Source: JAVBRU01 sp031547595
GTDB taxonomy: Bacteria; Bacillota; Clostridia; Christensenellales; Aristaeellaceae
DNA: 64,000 nt
NCBI GenBank assembly: GCA_031547595.1
Contig: JAVBRU010000060.1
Coordinates: 11,996-75,995, forward strand
Reading direction: 5' to 3'
Part shown: in pieces, positions 43,321 to 52,107 of the stretch
How the letters are laid out: the number at the start of each line of letters is the position of its first letter
Position numbering within the stretch: position 1 is the stretch's first letter
The notes under the pieces: model-generated
Told to the model about the DNA's origin: nothing
The model's input: only the letters and a program-made list of their open reading frames with translations
The model's database searches: none
Made by a program: the position numbers and the translations under genes

Positions 43321-44631
43321 ATGGCAAAGATTACTTTTATGGGCGCAGGCTCTACGGTGTTTGCACGCAACGTGTTGGGCGACAGCATGGTCACTCCGTC
43401 CCTGCAGGACAGTGTGATTGCCCTGTACGATATCGATCCCAAGCGGCTCAAGGAATCCCAAACCATCCTGGAGGCCATCAACCAGACCCTGGGCAACCAT
43501 GCCCGCATTGAAGCCTACTGCGGCGTAGCACAGCGCAAAGACGCGCTTCGCGGCGCAAACTATGTGGTCAATGCCATCCAGGTGGGCTTGTACGACCCCT
43601 GCACCATCACCGATTTTGAGGTGCCAAGGAAATACGGCCTGCGCCAGACCATCGGCGACACGCTGGGCATCGGCGGCATTTTCCGTGCACTGCGCACCAT
43701 CCCTGTGATGATGGATTTTGCAAAGGACATGGAAGCGGTGTGCCCGAACGCCTGGTTCCTCAACTACACCAACCCCATGTGCATGCTTACCGGCGCCATG
43801 CAGCGCTATACCGGCGTCAAAACAGTCGGCCTTTGCCACAGCGTGCAGGTGTGCGTGCCGCACCTGATGAAGGGCCTCGGTATGGAATATGACGACAGCG
43901 TACAGTGGAAGATCGCGGGCATCAATCACCAGGCGTGGCTGCTGGAAGTATCCAAGGATGGGCAGGATCTGTACCCCGAGATCAAGCGTCGTGCCCTTTT
44001 GCGCACCGAAAAGCACAGCGATATGGTGCGTTATGAGGTGATGAAGCGCTTTGGCTATTACATCACAGAGTCCAGCGAGCACAATGCTGAATACATGCCC
44101 TTCTTCATCAAGGACAAGTACCCCGAGCTCATTGACCGCTTCAATATCCCGCTGGACGAATATCCCCGCCGTTGTATCAACCAGATCGAGGGCTGGGAAA
44201 AGCAATACAACGAAATCATGAACGACCCGCACCTCACGCACACGCGCACCGGCGAATATGCCAGCTATATCATGGAGGCGATGGAAACAAACCGCGCCTA
44301 CAAGATTGGCGGCAATGTGCTCAACCGGGGCCTGATCACCAACCTGCCGCAAAACGCCTGCGTGGAAGTGCCCTGCTTGGTGGACAAGAGCGGCATACAG
44401 CCGGTTTTCATTGGCGATCTGCCCGAGCAGTGTGCCGCCATGAACCGCACCAACATCAACGTACAGCTGCTCACCATCGAGGCCGCTATGACCCTCAAGA
44501 AAGATGCCATTTATCAGGCCGCCATGATGGACCCCCACTGCCAGAGCGAGCTTTCCATCGACGATATCGTGGCCATGTGCGACGACCTCATCACCGCGCA
44601 TAAGGGCTGGCTGCCGGAATATCATAGCTAA
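43321..44631 (+). CDS. GH4 alpha-glycosidase (alpha-galactosidase or alpha-galacturonidase)
   Basis: A 436-residue NAD- and metal-dependent glycosidase of family GH4. The Rossmann loop is FMGAGSTVFARNV (about 5-17); NYTNPM, the metal-site cysteine motif GLCHSVQ and AGINHQAW with the metal-site histidine follow. GH4 cleaves by redox-assisted elimination. The CHSV signature fits MelA-type alpha-galactosidases, and also the related LplD alpha-galacturonidase. LplD is encoded next to lplABC in Bacillus subtilis, and here an Lpl-type importer lies nearby, so galacturonoside cleavage is a serious alternative. It is cytoplasmic. Confidence 0.92.
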   Translation: MAKITFMGAGSTVFARNVLGDSMVTPSLQDSVIALYDIDPKRLKESQTILEAINQTLGNHARIEAYCGVAQRKDALRGANYVVNAIQVGLYDPCTITDFEVPRKYGLRQTIGDTLGIGGIFRALRTIPVMMDFAKDMEAVCPNAWFLNYTNPMCMLTGAMQRYTGVKTVGLCHSVQVCVPHLMKGLGMEYDDSVQWKIAGINHQAWLLEVSKDGQDLYPEIKRRALLRTEKHSDMVRYEVMKRFGYYITESSEHNAEYMPFFIKDKYPELIDRFNIPLDEYPRRCINQIEGWEKQYNEIMNDPHLTHTRTGEYASYIMEAMETNRAYKIGGNVLNRGLITNLPQNACVEVPCLVDKSGIQPVFIGDLPEQCAAMNRTNINVQLLTIEAAMTLKKDAIYQAAMMDPHCQSELSIDDIVAMCDDLITAHKGWLPEYHS

Positions 44632-44647
44632 TTGATTTGTAAAATGA

Positions 44648-44689
44648 AGCCGGGATGGCGAAACAACCCTTGCTATTCCCGGCTCTTTT
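44648..44689 (+). terminator. Terminator after the GH4 gene
   Basis: AGCCGGGA (44648-44655) pairs with TCCCGGCT (44677-44684), then CTTTTA. Confidence 0.8.
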
Positions 44690-44740
44690 ATCGCTTATTT
44701 TCGCCAAAATAAAAGATTTTAACTTTTTTACAAAAAAGGC

Positions 44741-44769
44741 TTGCATTACTGTCACGCATTTGATATAAT
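44741..44769 (+). promoter_or_regulatory. Promoter of tRNA-Thr
   Basis: TTGCAT (44741-44746), 17 bp, TATAAT (44764-44769), 21 bases before the tRNA. Confidence 0.85.
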
Positions 44770-44790
44770 CTACAACGTTGCAGCTGACGC

Positions 44791-44866
<76 letters not shown>

Positions 44867-44869
44867 ACG

Positions 44870-44905
44870 AAAACCCCTTATTCTATGCAGGATATGGGGT
44901 TTTTT
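44870..44905 (+). terminator. Terminator of tRNA-Thr
   Basis: AAAACCCC (44870-44877) pairs with GGGGTTTT (44896-44903), followed by more T. Confidence 0.85.
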
Positions 44906-45470
44906 ATTGTATATAGCGCGATTTTGAGCGAGGAATTATACACGTATAACACGCCTATCATGCGTAAAATTTTGATCATGATGTAGAAATGATGTAAAAT
45001 ACATCATCCATATTTTAGCATATTTCATGGATATGCTTATAATTTGCAAAGGCTATTGCTCAGGAACACACGTCTAGCGATGATCTTATCCAAATCAGTA
45101 GCCTTAACTGTGATTACAATAAAACTCCCCTTCGGCATGCCGAAGGGGTATATCAATTACACTGGCTAATGGATAGCCTATCAAGTGGTCAGTTAAGCCA
45201 TGGAGCTATTTACATTGCATCAGTCCTTTCCTTCTACTTAGCCTGTCCAAATCCGCTGTTCACTGGAACCACCCTCTTTCCTCTTGCTGATTATAGTATA
45301 TCCTATAATGATGTAATCATTATGAAGCAATTGTAGATAAGCTGTAAACACCTGAGTCTTTTTTCCTATCGCATTATCCTGTGCAAATGAACATATCTTT
45401 TGCAGGGCTTATTTACATGCAATATGAAAACGATAATCTAAATCCATAAATTTCCTTCCGTTATTTACCG
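44906..45470. other. A/T-rich gene-free stretch with two dyads and a hairpin
   Basis: No convincing gene. It holds two 19-bp dyads, ATGATGTA-AAA-TACATCAT (44989-45007) and ATAATGAT-GTA-ATCATTAT (45305-45323). A perfect 22-bp palindrome at 45127-45148 has a weak T-run on the minus side. On the minus strand, GAGGAAAGAGGG precedes a 9-codon frame from GTG 45263 to the TAG at 45234. A small RNA or peptide gene ending at the palindrome is possible but unproven. Confidence 0.4.
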
Positions 45471-45519
45471 TTGTATTTTCCACATCACCCGCATATAATA
45501 AAAAGGGAACAAGAGTTTC
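45471..45519 (+). promoter_or_regulatory. Promoter with DinR/LexA-type SOS box
   Basis: TTGTAT (45471-45476), 17 bp, TATAAT (45494-45499). GAAC-AAGA-GTTTC (45507-45519) lies over the start site and matches the Bacillota SOS box GAAC-N4-GTTC with one change. This indicates LexA repression relieved by DNA damage, in line with the polymerase gene that follows. Confidence 0.75.
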
Positions 45520-45535
45520 TATTGGTGGTGAACTC

Positions 45536-46195
45536 ATGAACCGTGTCATCCTGCACTCCGACGCCAACAGCTTTTACGCATCGGTCGAATGCCTGTATAA
45601 TCCCGCCATCCGCGAAAAGCCCGTTGCGGTAACGGGCAGCGTGGAAGATCGTCACGGCATCGTGCTCACAGCAAACCGCCTCGCCAAGCGCAAGTATGGT
45701 GTGAAAGTCGGCATGGCCGTCTGGCAAGCAAAGCATGTCTGCCCCGATCTGGTCTGCGTGCCGCCGGATTACGCGCTCTACATCCGCTTCAGCCAGATGA
45801 TGCGGGATATTTACGCCAATTACTCGAACCGTATCGAATCCTTTGGCCTGGACGAGGCCTGGATCGACGTCTCTGCGCCTGACCGCGATATCACCGATGG
45901 TGAGCGCATCGCACACGAAATCGGCGCTCGCATCCGCGAAGAACTGGGCATCACCGTGTCGATCGGCGTCAGCTTTAATAAAGTGTTCGCCAAGCTCGGT
46001 TCCGATCTGCGCAAGCCCGACGCTGTGACGGTCATAGCAGAAACCGATTTCAAACACATCGTCTGGCCGCTGCCGGTATCCAGCCTGCTGTACGTGGGCA
46101 CGTCCACCAGCAAGCACCTCGGCCACCTGGGAGTGCGCACCGTGGGCGATCTGGCGCAAATAGACAGCGATACTGCTACTCCTACACCAACTTAA
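45536..46195 (+). pseudogene. Truncated Y-family DNA polymerase (UmuC/DinB-like)
   Basis: 219 codons of a translesion polymerase. Palm and finger motifs are intact: LHSDANSFYASVECLYNP with the first metal aspartate, KYGVKVGMAVWQAKHVCP, and RIESFGLDEAWIDVS with the catalytic DE pair, then IGVSFNKVFAKLGSDLRKPD. Family similarity ends at HLGVRTVGDLAQID (about 46163); eight foreign codons lead to a stop. The thumb end and the whole little-finger domain (about 190 residues) are missing, so it is probably inactive. The junction coincides with the end of a convergent small gene, pointing to insertion or recombination. Confidence 0.85.
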
Positions 46196-46319
46196 GTTCA
46201 ATGCCCCGATCCCGCAGTATGTAGTGCGCGTTGGACATACAAATCATGTTGCTGATCTCGGTAATCGTGCATCCCTCTTTTCGAAGCTGCTGTATCTTCC
46301 GTTTTTGTGCTGCGTTCAT
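46182..46319 (-). CDS. Small helix-turn-helix-like protein
   Basis: 45 codons from ATG 46319 behind a perfect GGAGG. The protein starts MNAAQKRKIQQLRKEGCTI and continues with TEISNMICMSNAHYILRDRGIEL. The pattern QKRKIQQLRKEG..ITEIS..... ..Y.LR.RGI is that of short HTH proteins found beside recombinases and in Clostridial mobile elements. Its 3' end overlaps the broken polymerase by 14 bases. It may be a remnant of the element that truncated the polymerase. Confidence 0.55.
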   Translation of the reverse strand: MNAAQKRKIQQLRKEGCTITEISNMICMSNAHYILRDRGIELKLV

Positions 46320-46338
46320 GATGATGTCCTCCAAAACA

Positions 46339-46367
46339 TAAAAAACGGCTCCCGTTATGAGAGCCGT
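46339..46367 (-). terminator. Terminator-like hairpin upstream of the small HTH gene
   Basis: On the minus strand ACGGCTC (46367-46361) pairs with GAGCCGT (46351-46345), followed by a T-run (46345-46341). It would end a minus-strand transcript whose gene is no longer intact. Confidence 0.65.
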
Positions 46368-46939
46368 AAGTAAAAATGTTTAGTTAATGACGCTGGAAAA
46401 CTGCCCAGACACCCAACCCACCTGGCAGTTGACGATCAGGGAATGATATCCGTTTTCCGCAGATTAGCGCAATTGCAAGCGTTGCTCAAGGAAAACTTGG
46501 CTGCCTCACACCTGTGGGGAGACACCCTTTCGTAGGAAGCGTTTTTCACGCCTAGCAACCGCAAGCCAGCCTCATCCACCCCCCTCAAACCAAGTCATGT
46601 TTCAAAAATCAGAGACGTGCAATTTCATGGAGATAAAACGTCAGTTCAAGGCCAAAACCGTTGGAGAATAGTGCTATTTCAAGGTATTACACCGCAGAAA
46701 TGACGTTCTTATACGCCGAAGATGAATGTCTTGAACGTAGAAATATACCCTGATGCGCAGCCGCATCGGCTGGCAATGGCATAAAATTTTTCTGCTGCCA
46801 ATCGCCTGCCTCATGGACACAGAGCCCACTTTCTGCCCCACAATGACCTCCTGAAACAGCTGTTCTGTACCTATTTGCCATTCCTTTCAGCGTTTTCTTT
46901 TATGAGAAGATGGTGACTTCACGGCAAAGGCCTTTCTAC
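46368..46939. other. Gene-free remnant region
   Basis: No complete gene. On the minus strand a 27-codon open stretch (46464-46384) ends in NGYHSLIVNCQVGWVSGQ.. and a TAA just before the hairpin above; it reads like the tail of a lost protein. A 64-codon minus frame (46881-46687) has no ribosome-binding site or recognisable motif. The region probably holds decayed mobile DNA. Confidence 0.45.
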
Positions 46940-49162
46940 TTAAACAGAAACCATCATGCCCTCTGGCACGGTATAGTTCAGGGTGAGGCGCGAATCATTA
47001 TTTGTGTAGGATACATGAACGGGACCTTTGGGGGTTATCACGGTGCCTTTTCCCTCTGGCAGCCAGCTTGCCAATGGAGCGATGGAAACAGTAGTATATC
47101 CCGGCGAAGCCGGCCGTACGCCCAGCACAGATGCCGGGTATTCGTACAGCGCCAATGAACCCCATGCGTGGCAATCGCTGCGCTTGTTTACGGGGTCTTC
47201 CTCCCAGGTGGTCAAATTATCGGCCATCATGCGCTGCCAGGGCGCCCAGAGCGCGGCAGTTTCCGCGTACAGCCCCGCCTTCTCCAACGCCCGGAACAGA
47301 TAAAACGCCATAGCAACAGAGCATTGGGGCCACTGCGCATGCGATAATGCACCCTGCAGAAGCGGCACAAACTGCCTCTCATCTGCCACATCGGCCAGCA
47401 CAGCCCACACTTGGCAGTGCTGGCTGTATTCGTCTATGCCGGGGCCGTCCTGATAGAAACCGTCCTCGCCCAGACAATGGTTGTTGATAGCTTCTTTCAG
47501 CGCGGCTTTGCGGCGCTCATAGAACGCGGCCTGCTCTGCCCTGCCAACATAGCGGAAAAGCTGCGCCGCAAGGCCGAGGGTGTAGGCATACAGCAGGCTT
47601 TCCATGGTGAGGGGGCCACGAAGGCCCGCCGTGGGCATGCCGGAGGTTTTGTCCCACTGAACCGTCCAATCGATGAACGACCAGCGCTGGCTGCCATTGA
47701 TGCCGCCGATTTTGCCCACCAGCCCCTGCCCGTCCAAATGGCGGTGGAAAAAGGCCAGAATAGCATCCACCGTGGGCGCATAGCGCTCCACCAAAGCGGC
47801 ATCCCCAAAGTACATCATGTGGTCGTATATCATCATGATGTAGTACAGCGAAAAGCCGGGGATGATGTTGGCCGTCACGCAAGGGTAGCAGCTGTTGATC
47901 AGCCCTTCGTAGCTAAGGGAGCGGTGAAAATCATCAATCGCCTTTCGCGCCAGCGTATCATCCGCCGATATGTTGTAGGTGAATAGTATCTGCGAGCGCG
48001 TGTCCATGGCGTATTGCAGTTGCTCGTAAAACGGGCAGTCCTCGTAGGTTTCGTGCATGCAACGGCGAAGGGTGCGAACGCTGATCTCCCAGTTTCGCGC
48101 CATTTCGTCAGAGCCGAACTGAATTTTTGTTTTCACATCCAGCGGATAGCCTGTTTCGCGGTAATCAAAGGATAGGACGGTCAGCGGCGCATCCTTGGTG
48201 GTGATCTTCAGGCGTACAAAGCGGAAGGTGCGAAACCAAAAGGTTTGATAGGCTTCTGGCATGTCCGGCGTGCCATAACCTGCCGCTGTATAAACATCGG
48301 TGAGGCCAAAGAGCTGGCCGTTTTCCTTGTCCAGCCGGTTGCCCTTTCTTGGCATGGGCGCATAGCCGGGGGCGGGGTTTGGGTAGGCATAGCATTCGCT
48401 GGTGAGCAGCTCAATGTCCGCCCCTTGCCCGCCGCACAGCAAAAGCTGCAAAAAGCCGGTGGTCAGCTCTCCGGCGTTCAGCTCCAGGATTTTTGTGCTG
48501 TGCTCCTTCACCGTCAGCGGCAAAGGGAAATCCAAAAAGCTGCGGCGGGTTTCGTACAGCAGTGGGATTGGGCGTTTTTGCAGGTTGGACAGCGCGGTGT
48601 TTTTGCTGATGAAAAACGAATAGCGGATCATGGCATGATCCCAGGCGGAATCATCAAAGCCCGGCAGCAGCCAGCCCGCCAGCGCGGCATCGCCCTTTGC
48701 CCTTTCCATGATGTGCAAAAATGGATAGGCGCGGGATTCGGATATGAACTGCTTATGCGTGGCCAAGCGGCACGTCCAGCTGTCATCCCCGAGTAGGCTT
48801 TCCCCGCGCACATACAGCCCCGGCTCGTGTGTGCGCCACACAGAGGCATTGCCGCGCGTAAGGGGCGAATAGTGCAGCACCTCAGCGGCCAGGCAATTGA
48901 CGCCACTGTGCAGGTGCGCCGCAATGTCCACTTCGTCGTAATACCACAGCTGCCGGTCACCCTTGCAGGGGCCAAAGAACACGGAAACCCCGTTTACATA
49001 CAGCCGGTAGCGGGAATCTGCCGATATGTGGAGCACGAATTGATCGGGTGCTTCCTCTATGCTCAGCTCTTTACGAAAGAGGGCATACACAGGCTCGCCG
49101 TTATCCGAAAGGGGCTGGTTCAGCCAGATCCAGCCAGACGGGGGAAAAGGATTTGTAGCCAT
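46940..49162 (-). CDS. GH78-like alpha-L-rhamnosidase
   Basis: A 740-residue cytoplasmic protein. An N-terminal jelly-roll domain (about 1-170: WIWLNQPLSDNGEPVYALFRKEL, ISADSRYRLYVNGVSVFFGPCKGD) is followed by a second beta domain and an alpha-toroid (about 345-660). The catalytic region is ETYEDCPFYEQLQYAMDTR, where GH78 usually has DCPxRDERxGWxGD; the general-acid aspartate and glutamates are recognisable but the spacing residues differ. The C-terminal beta domain has HAWGSLALYEYPASVLGVRP. GH78 enzymes remove terminal alpha-L-rhamnose. It starts 17 bases after the propeller gene, likely in one operon. Confidence 0.85.
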   Translation of the reverse strand: MATNPFPPSGWIWLNQPLSDNGEPVYALFRKELSIEEAPDQFVLHISADSRYRLYVNGVSVFFGPCKGDRQLWYYDEVDIAAHLHSGVNCLAAEVLHYSPLTRGNASVWRTHEPGLYVRGESLLGDDSWTCRLATHKQFISESRAYPFLHIMERAKGDAALAGWLLPGFDDSAWDHAMIRYSFFISKNTALSNLQKRPIPLLYETRRSFLDFPLPLTVKEHSTKILELNAGELTTGFLQLLLCGGQGADIELLTSECYAYPNPAPGYAPMPRKGNRLDKENGQLFGLTDVYTAAGYGTPDMPEAYQTFWFRTFRFVRLKITTKDAPLTVLSFDYRETGYPLDVKTKIQFGSDEMARNWEISVRTLRRCMHETYEDCPFYEQLQYAMDTRSQILFTYNISADDTLARKAIDDFHRSLSYEGLINSCYPCVTANIIPGFSLYYIMMIYDHMMYFGDAALVERYAPTVDAILAFFHRHLDGQGLVGKIGGINGSQRWSFIDWTVQWDKTSGMPTAGLRGPLTMESLLYAYTLGLAAQLFRYVGRAEQAAFYERRKAALKEAINNHCLGEDGFYQDGPGIDEYSQHCQVWAVLADVADERQFVPLLQGALSHAQWPQCSVAMAFYLFRALEKAGLYAETAALWAPWQRMMADNLTTWEEDPVNKRSDCHAWGSLALYEYPASVLGVRPASPGYTTVSIAPLASWLPEGKGTVITPKGPVHVSYTNNDSRLTLNYTVPEGMMVSV

Positions 49163-49179
49163 CAGTACCTCCCAAGCAG

Positions 49180-50706
49180 TTATTCTTGCATGGCCTCCAC
49201 CGTCAGGCAGGTGCCCTCATATTGTGCATAGCCATAGGATGCGGGCTTTCCGTCCGGCAAAATATCAAACGAAAGCGTGACCGGCTTTTTGAAATCAATG
49301 GGCGCAAAGGTGAGTCGCAGCTTCATTTCACCGGACTTTTCGCCCTGCAACGCCAGGTCTGCCTCGTACCTGATGCTTTGATCCGCTAAATAGACCACGC
49401 GCTCAAAGCCGTTATAAACATGCAGGCCATCGTCAGAATAATTCTCGTACACCGCTTCGCCATTGTTGATATGCACAAAGCCTTGCTGGCCCTTCAATGT
49501 GCCTTTGAGGAGGGGTGCGCTCTGGTGCATCAATTCGGTTTTTCCATAAGGCACATCGTCTGGAGTAACCTGCACTGCCACCTTCTCGCCGGGTTCATAA
49601 TCCATGAGGTGCGCAATGCGGATTCGGCGGGTTTGGGTGCCGCGAAGCTGCTCGTTCCACATGGCCTTTTGACTGGAAGGATGCCAGGACAGGGGGGAGA
49701 GATACACCCACTCCTGCGCCGGGTCGTGCAGGGCCACGCCCTGATACCCGCTTTGGCGCATGGATTTTTCGATATCGATCAGCGCGGGGCCGATGTTGCC
49801 CTTGCGGCAAGTGCGCACCGCCGCCACGGCATACATATACACAGGCATGGCCAGGCCGTGGAAAATATTCACGCCTTCCGGGCGTGGCAATAAGCCCAAG
49901 ATGGCAAAATTGGTCTTGGGGGAAAAACGGGTGCTCATCACCACGCCCAATTGTTCATCGGGCGAGAACATGGTGGTTTCCTCGTATCCCGGCATAAAAG
50001 TGACCTGGGTGGAAGCGGCCTTGTTCAGGTGCTGCACCACGGAATCGGGCAGCACGGAATGCTTCGCACCCACCAGGGAAATGGCTGTGCCGCCGTGCAC
50101 AAACTGCTTCACCTCGCCCCCAAACACGGGCTGGGGGATCAGGTAGCCGTCTTTTTCTAAATACACCTCATCGGTGGAAATGCGCTGCACATTTTCGATG
50201 GTGTAGCAGCTTTCCTGCCGCTGCATTTTGCCAAGGAACACACTGGCACCCCGGCCAATCAGCGCCGTCCAGGCGAGGTGCACGTTATCGGGCGCGATGA
50301 TGATCTCCGACCAGTGATGCGAGGTGCGGGGATCGTCTTCTATGATTTTGGGGTATTGGACAGGAATCAGCTGTGCGCTTTGGCAATCGCGAAGATCGGG
50401 CTGTGCCTCCAGCACATAATCGCCCAGCAGCACCCGCTTGTTGTCCTCAAAGGGCATATGGCGGATGCCGTTGGCCTTTTTGTGCTGGGGAATGAGGCCG
50501 GAATAAATGATTTTGAACCCGCTGCCATCATCGTTGACGGTGGCGATGTTATAATAATCGCGGATGGTTTGATCCTGCGGCGTATTGAAAAACACCATCA
50601 CATTGCCGCCTGGCAAGTAGGTGGAGGAAAGAATATGGATGTCTGCGGCCAGCGGTAAACTGGTAAGTTCAATACGGCCAAACCCATTGATATCATTGAT
50701 GAGCAT
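49180..50706 (-). CDS. Cytoplasmic beta-propeller-like protein of unknown function
   Basis: A 508-residue protein without signal peptide. The first 370 residues have strand-rich repeats (GGNVMVFFNTP, YNIATVNDDGSGFKIIYSG, NKRVLLGDYVL, DNVHLAWTALIGRGASVFLGK, DEQLGVVMSTRFSPKTNFAILGL) that suggest a TolB/PD40-like propeller. The last 130 form a beta-sandwich-like region (YLADQSIRYEADLALQGE). Conserved histidines (SHHWSEIIIAP) could be catalytic. Several propeller lyases or hydrolases act on rhamnose-glucuronate linkages, and the neighbours are rhamnosidases and a glucuronidase, so such a role is possible but unproven. The start at 50706 has GGGAGGTG upstream. Confidence 0.6.
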   Translation of the reverse strand: MLINDINGFGRIELTSLPLAADIHILSSTYLPGGNVMVFFNTPQDQTIRDYYNIATVNDDGSGFKIIYSGLIPQHKKANGIRHMPFEDNKRVLLGDYVLEAQPDLRDCQSAQLIPVQYPKIIEDDPRTSHHWSEIIIAPDNVHLAWTALIGRGASVFLGKMQRQESCYTIENVQRISTDEVYLEKDGYLIPQPVFGGEVKQFVHGGTAISLVGAKHSVLPDSVVQHLNKAASTQVTFMPGYEETTMFSPDEQLGVVMSTRFSPKTNFAILGLLPRPEGVNIFHGLAMPVYMYAVAAVRTCRKGNIGPALIDIEKSMRQSGYQGVALHDPAQEWVYLSPLSWHPSSQKAMWNEQLRGTQTRRIRIAHLMDYEPGEKVAVQVTPDDVPYGKTELMHQSAPLLKGTLKGQQGFVHINNGEAVYENYSDDGLHVYNGFERVVYLADQSIRYEADLALQGEKSGEMKLRLTFAPIDFKKPVTLSFDILPDGKPASYGYAQYEGTCLTVEAMQE

Positions 50707-50730
50707 AAAAACACCTCCCATGTATGATTG

Positions 50731-50780
50731 TCGCTCCCCACCCTTTGGGGGTGAGCGACCCGGTAAACCTCCGGTTTACC
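50731..50780. terminator. Two adjacent hairpins between the AraC and propeller genes
   Basis: TCGCTCCCC..GGGGTGAGCGA-type stem (50731-50758) and GGTAAACC-TCC-GGTTTACC (50762-50780). They lie downstream of the AraC gene on the minus strand and just before the next ribosome-binding site, so they may end the regulator transcript or attenuate the enzyme genes. No long T-run. Confidence 0.5.
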
Positions 50781-50865
50781 TAATCAATATACCGCCATTA
50801 TAGCGTACAAGCAGGCGTTTCCTATAGAAGGATATTTCGTAAACTAGCATTATTTTTATCAAAAA

Positions 50866-52083
50866 TCAAAAATTGCTTTGATTTACATGAAAAGATTTGC
50901 GATATTCGCGCGGGGATTTGCCGATCTGCCTGCTAAACATGCGCGTAAAATAATTCTCGTCCAGAAAGCCCACCTGCTCTGCCACCTGATGAATGGGCAG
51001 CTCGGTTGTGACCAGCAGCGACAGCGAGCGCTGGATTCTTTTCTGGTTGATATAATCCACCACCGATGCGCCGGTCTCTTTTTTGAACTGGCTGGAAAGA
51101 TAGCTGGCGTTGACGGCCACAATATCGGCCAGGTCGGTCAGCTTAATCGCCTCTGTGTAGTGGAAATCGATGTGGTTGATGGCGCGCTGCACGTTTTTGG
51201 AATACCCCTTCAACGAGTGGTTCTTCACCAGCAGGCAGTATTTGCGGATCATCTCAACCGACAGATCGTTCAGGTCCGGGATCACGCGGGCGGCCTCGAT
51301 TTTGCGGGCGAAGTTGCCGGAGGTGTTGTCGATATGCGCGGGGTGCACATCCGCGCGCTGGACGGCCTTTCGAAACAAGGTGTTGAGCACGAACAGGAAG
51401 TTCTTGAGCTGCCGAAGCTCGTCCGCATGCCTTCTTTCCACCTTGAACTTGCTGAATGCGCTCAGGTGCGCCATGGCCTGCTTGGCGTCGCCCTGCTCGA
51501 TGGCCTTGATCAGCGCATCCTCGTTGCGGTAGCGCTCGTCAATCATGGCCATGGACAGGGTGCTGTCCGGCATGGGCTTGAAGGCGCTGTCTTCTTTGGA
51601 GAAGGCGACCGAGAAGGTGTCGATGGTAAACTTTTCGGTGCCAAAAATATACTTCGTCAATGTGAGAATCTCTGTTTTGAAGGCGTTATGATCGGTAACA
51701 CACGGGATTCCGTAATAATAAGACTTCAGCTCCGGCACGAAGGCGAGCGGCGTGCTGTTTTCCCGCAGCACCTCTTCAAAAAAGTCAACGACCATGCGGC
51801 TCAAATACGGCCCCACAATCACAAAAGAGTCATCGTCCGGGCCGGGACATTTGATGATGATATAGTTGAGCTCAAACTGATCCGTAATAAAGTGCACGGT
51901 GTTGGCTGCGCAGTGTTTGATCAGGTTTTGCATGGCCAAGGGATAATCAAAATCCTGATAAATCTGGGCACGCAGGTCTTCATCAAAGGTTTCCTTCTCG
52001 TCAAAGGGCGGTGAAATGATGCGCACACTGACGCCGCGCGCACTCATCAGCTCTTTTAACAATGTGATGGGGTTGAAAATCAT
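50866..52083 (-). CDS. AraC-family transcriptional regulator
   Basis: A 405-residue regulator. The N-terminal 270 residues form an uncommon sensor region (VHFITDQFELNYIIIKCPG, FVIVGPYLSRMVVDFFEEVL, then a helical linker). The C-terminal AraC DNA-binding domain (about 300-400) has INHIDFHYTEAIKLTDLADIVAVNASYLSSQFKKETG and QVAEQVGFLDENYFTRMFSRQIGKSPREYRK. It is transcribed away from the uidA operon, with inverted CTAG-containing sites between them. It probably activates that operon and perhaps the propeller-GH78 pair. Confidence 0.92.
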   Translation of the reverse strand: MIFNPITLLKELMSARGVSVRIISPPFDEKETFDEDLRAQIYQDFDYPLAMQNLIKHCAANTVHFITDQFELNYIIIKCPGPDDDSFVIVGPYLSRMVVDFFEEVLRENSTPLAFVPELKSYYYGIPCVTDHNAFKTEILTLTKYIFGTEKFTIDTFSVAFSKEDSAFKPMPDSTLSMAMIDERYRNEDALIKAIEQGDAKQAMAHLSAFSKFKVERRHADELRQLKNFLFVLNTLFRKAVQRADVHPAHIDNTSGNFARKIEAARVIPDLNDLSVEMIRKYCLLVKNHSLKGYSKNVQRAINHIDFHYTEAIKLTDLADIVAVNASYLSSQFKKETGASVVDYINQKRIQRSLSLLVTTELPIHQVAEQVGFLDENYFTRMFSRQIGKSPREYRKSFHVNQSNF

Positions 52084-52107
52084 AGCCGCACCTCCCTGTG
52101 TGCTTTC

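Noticed and set aside
45234..45263. Nine-codon minus-strand peptide gene
   Set aside because: A good ribosome-binding site is present, but such short frames occur by chance; kept only as part of the dyad-region finding.
46687..46881. 64-codon minus-strand open frame
   Set aside because: No ribosome-binding site, family motif or supporting context in a decayed region.
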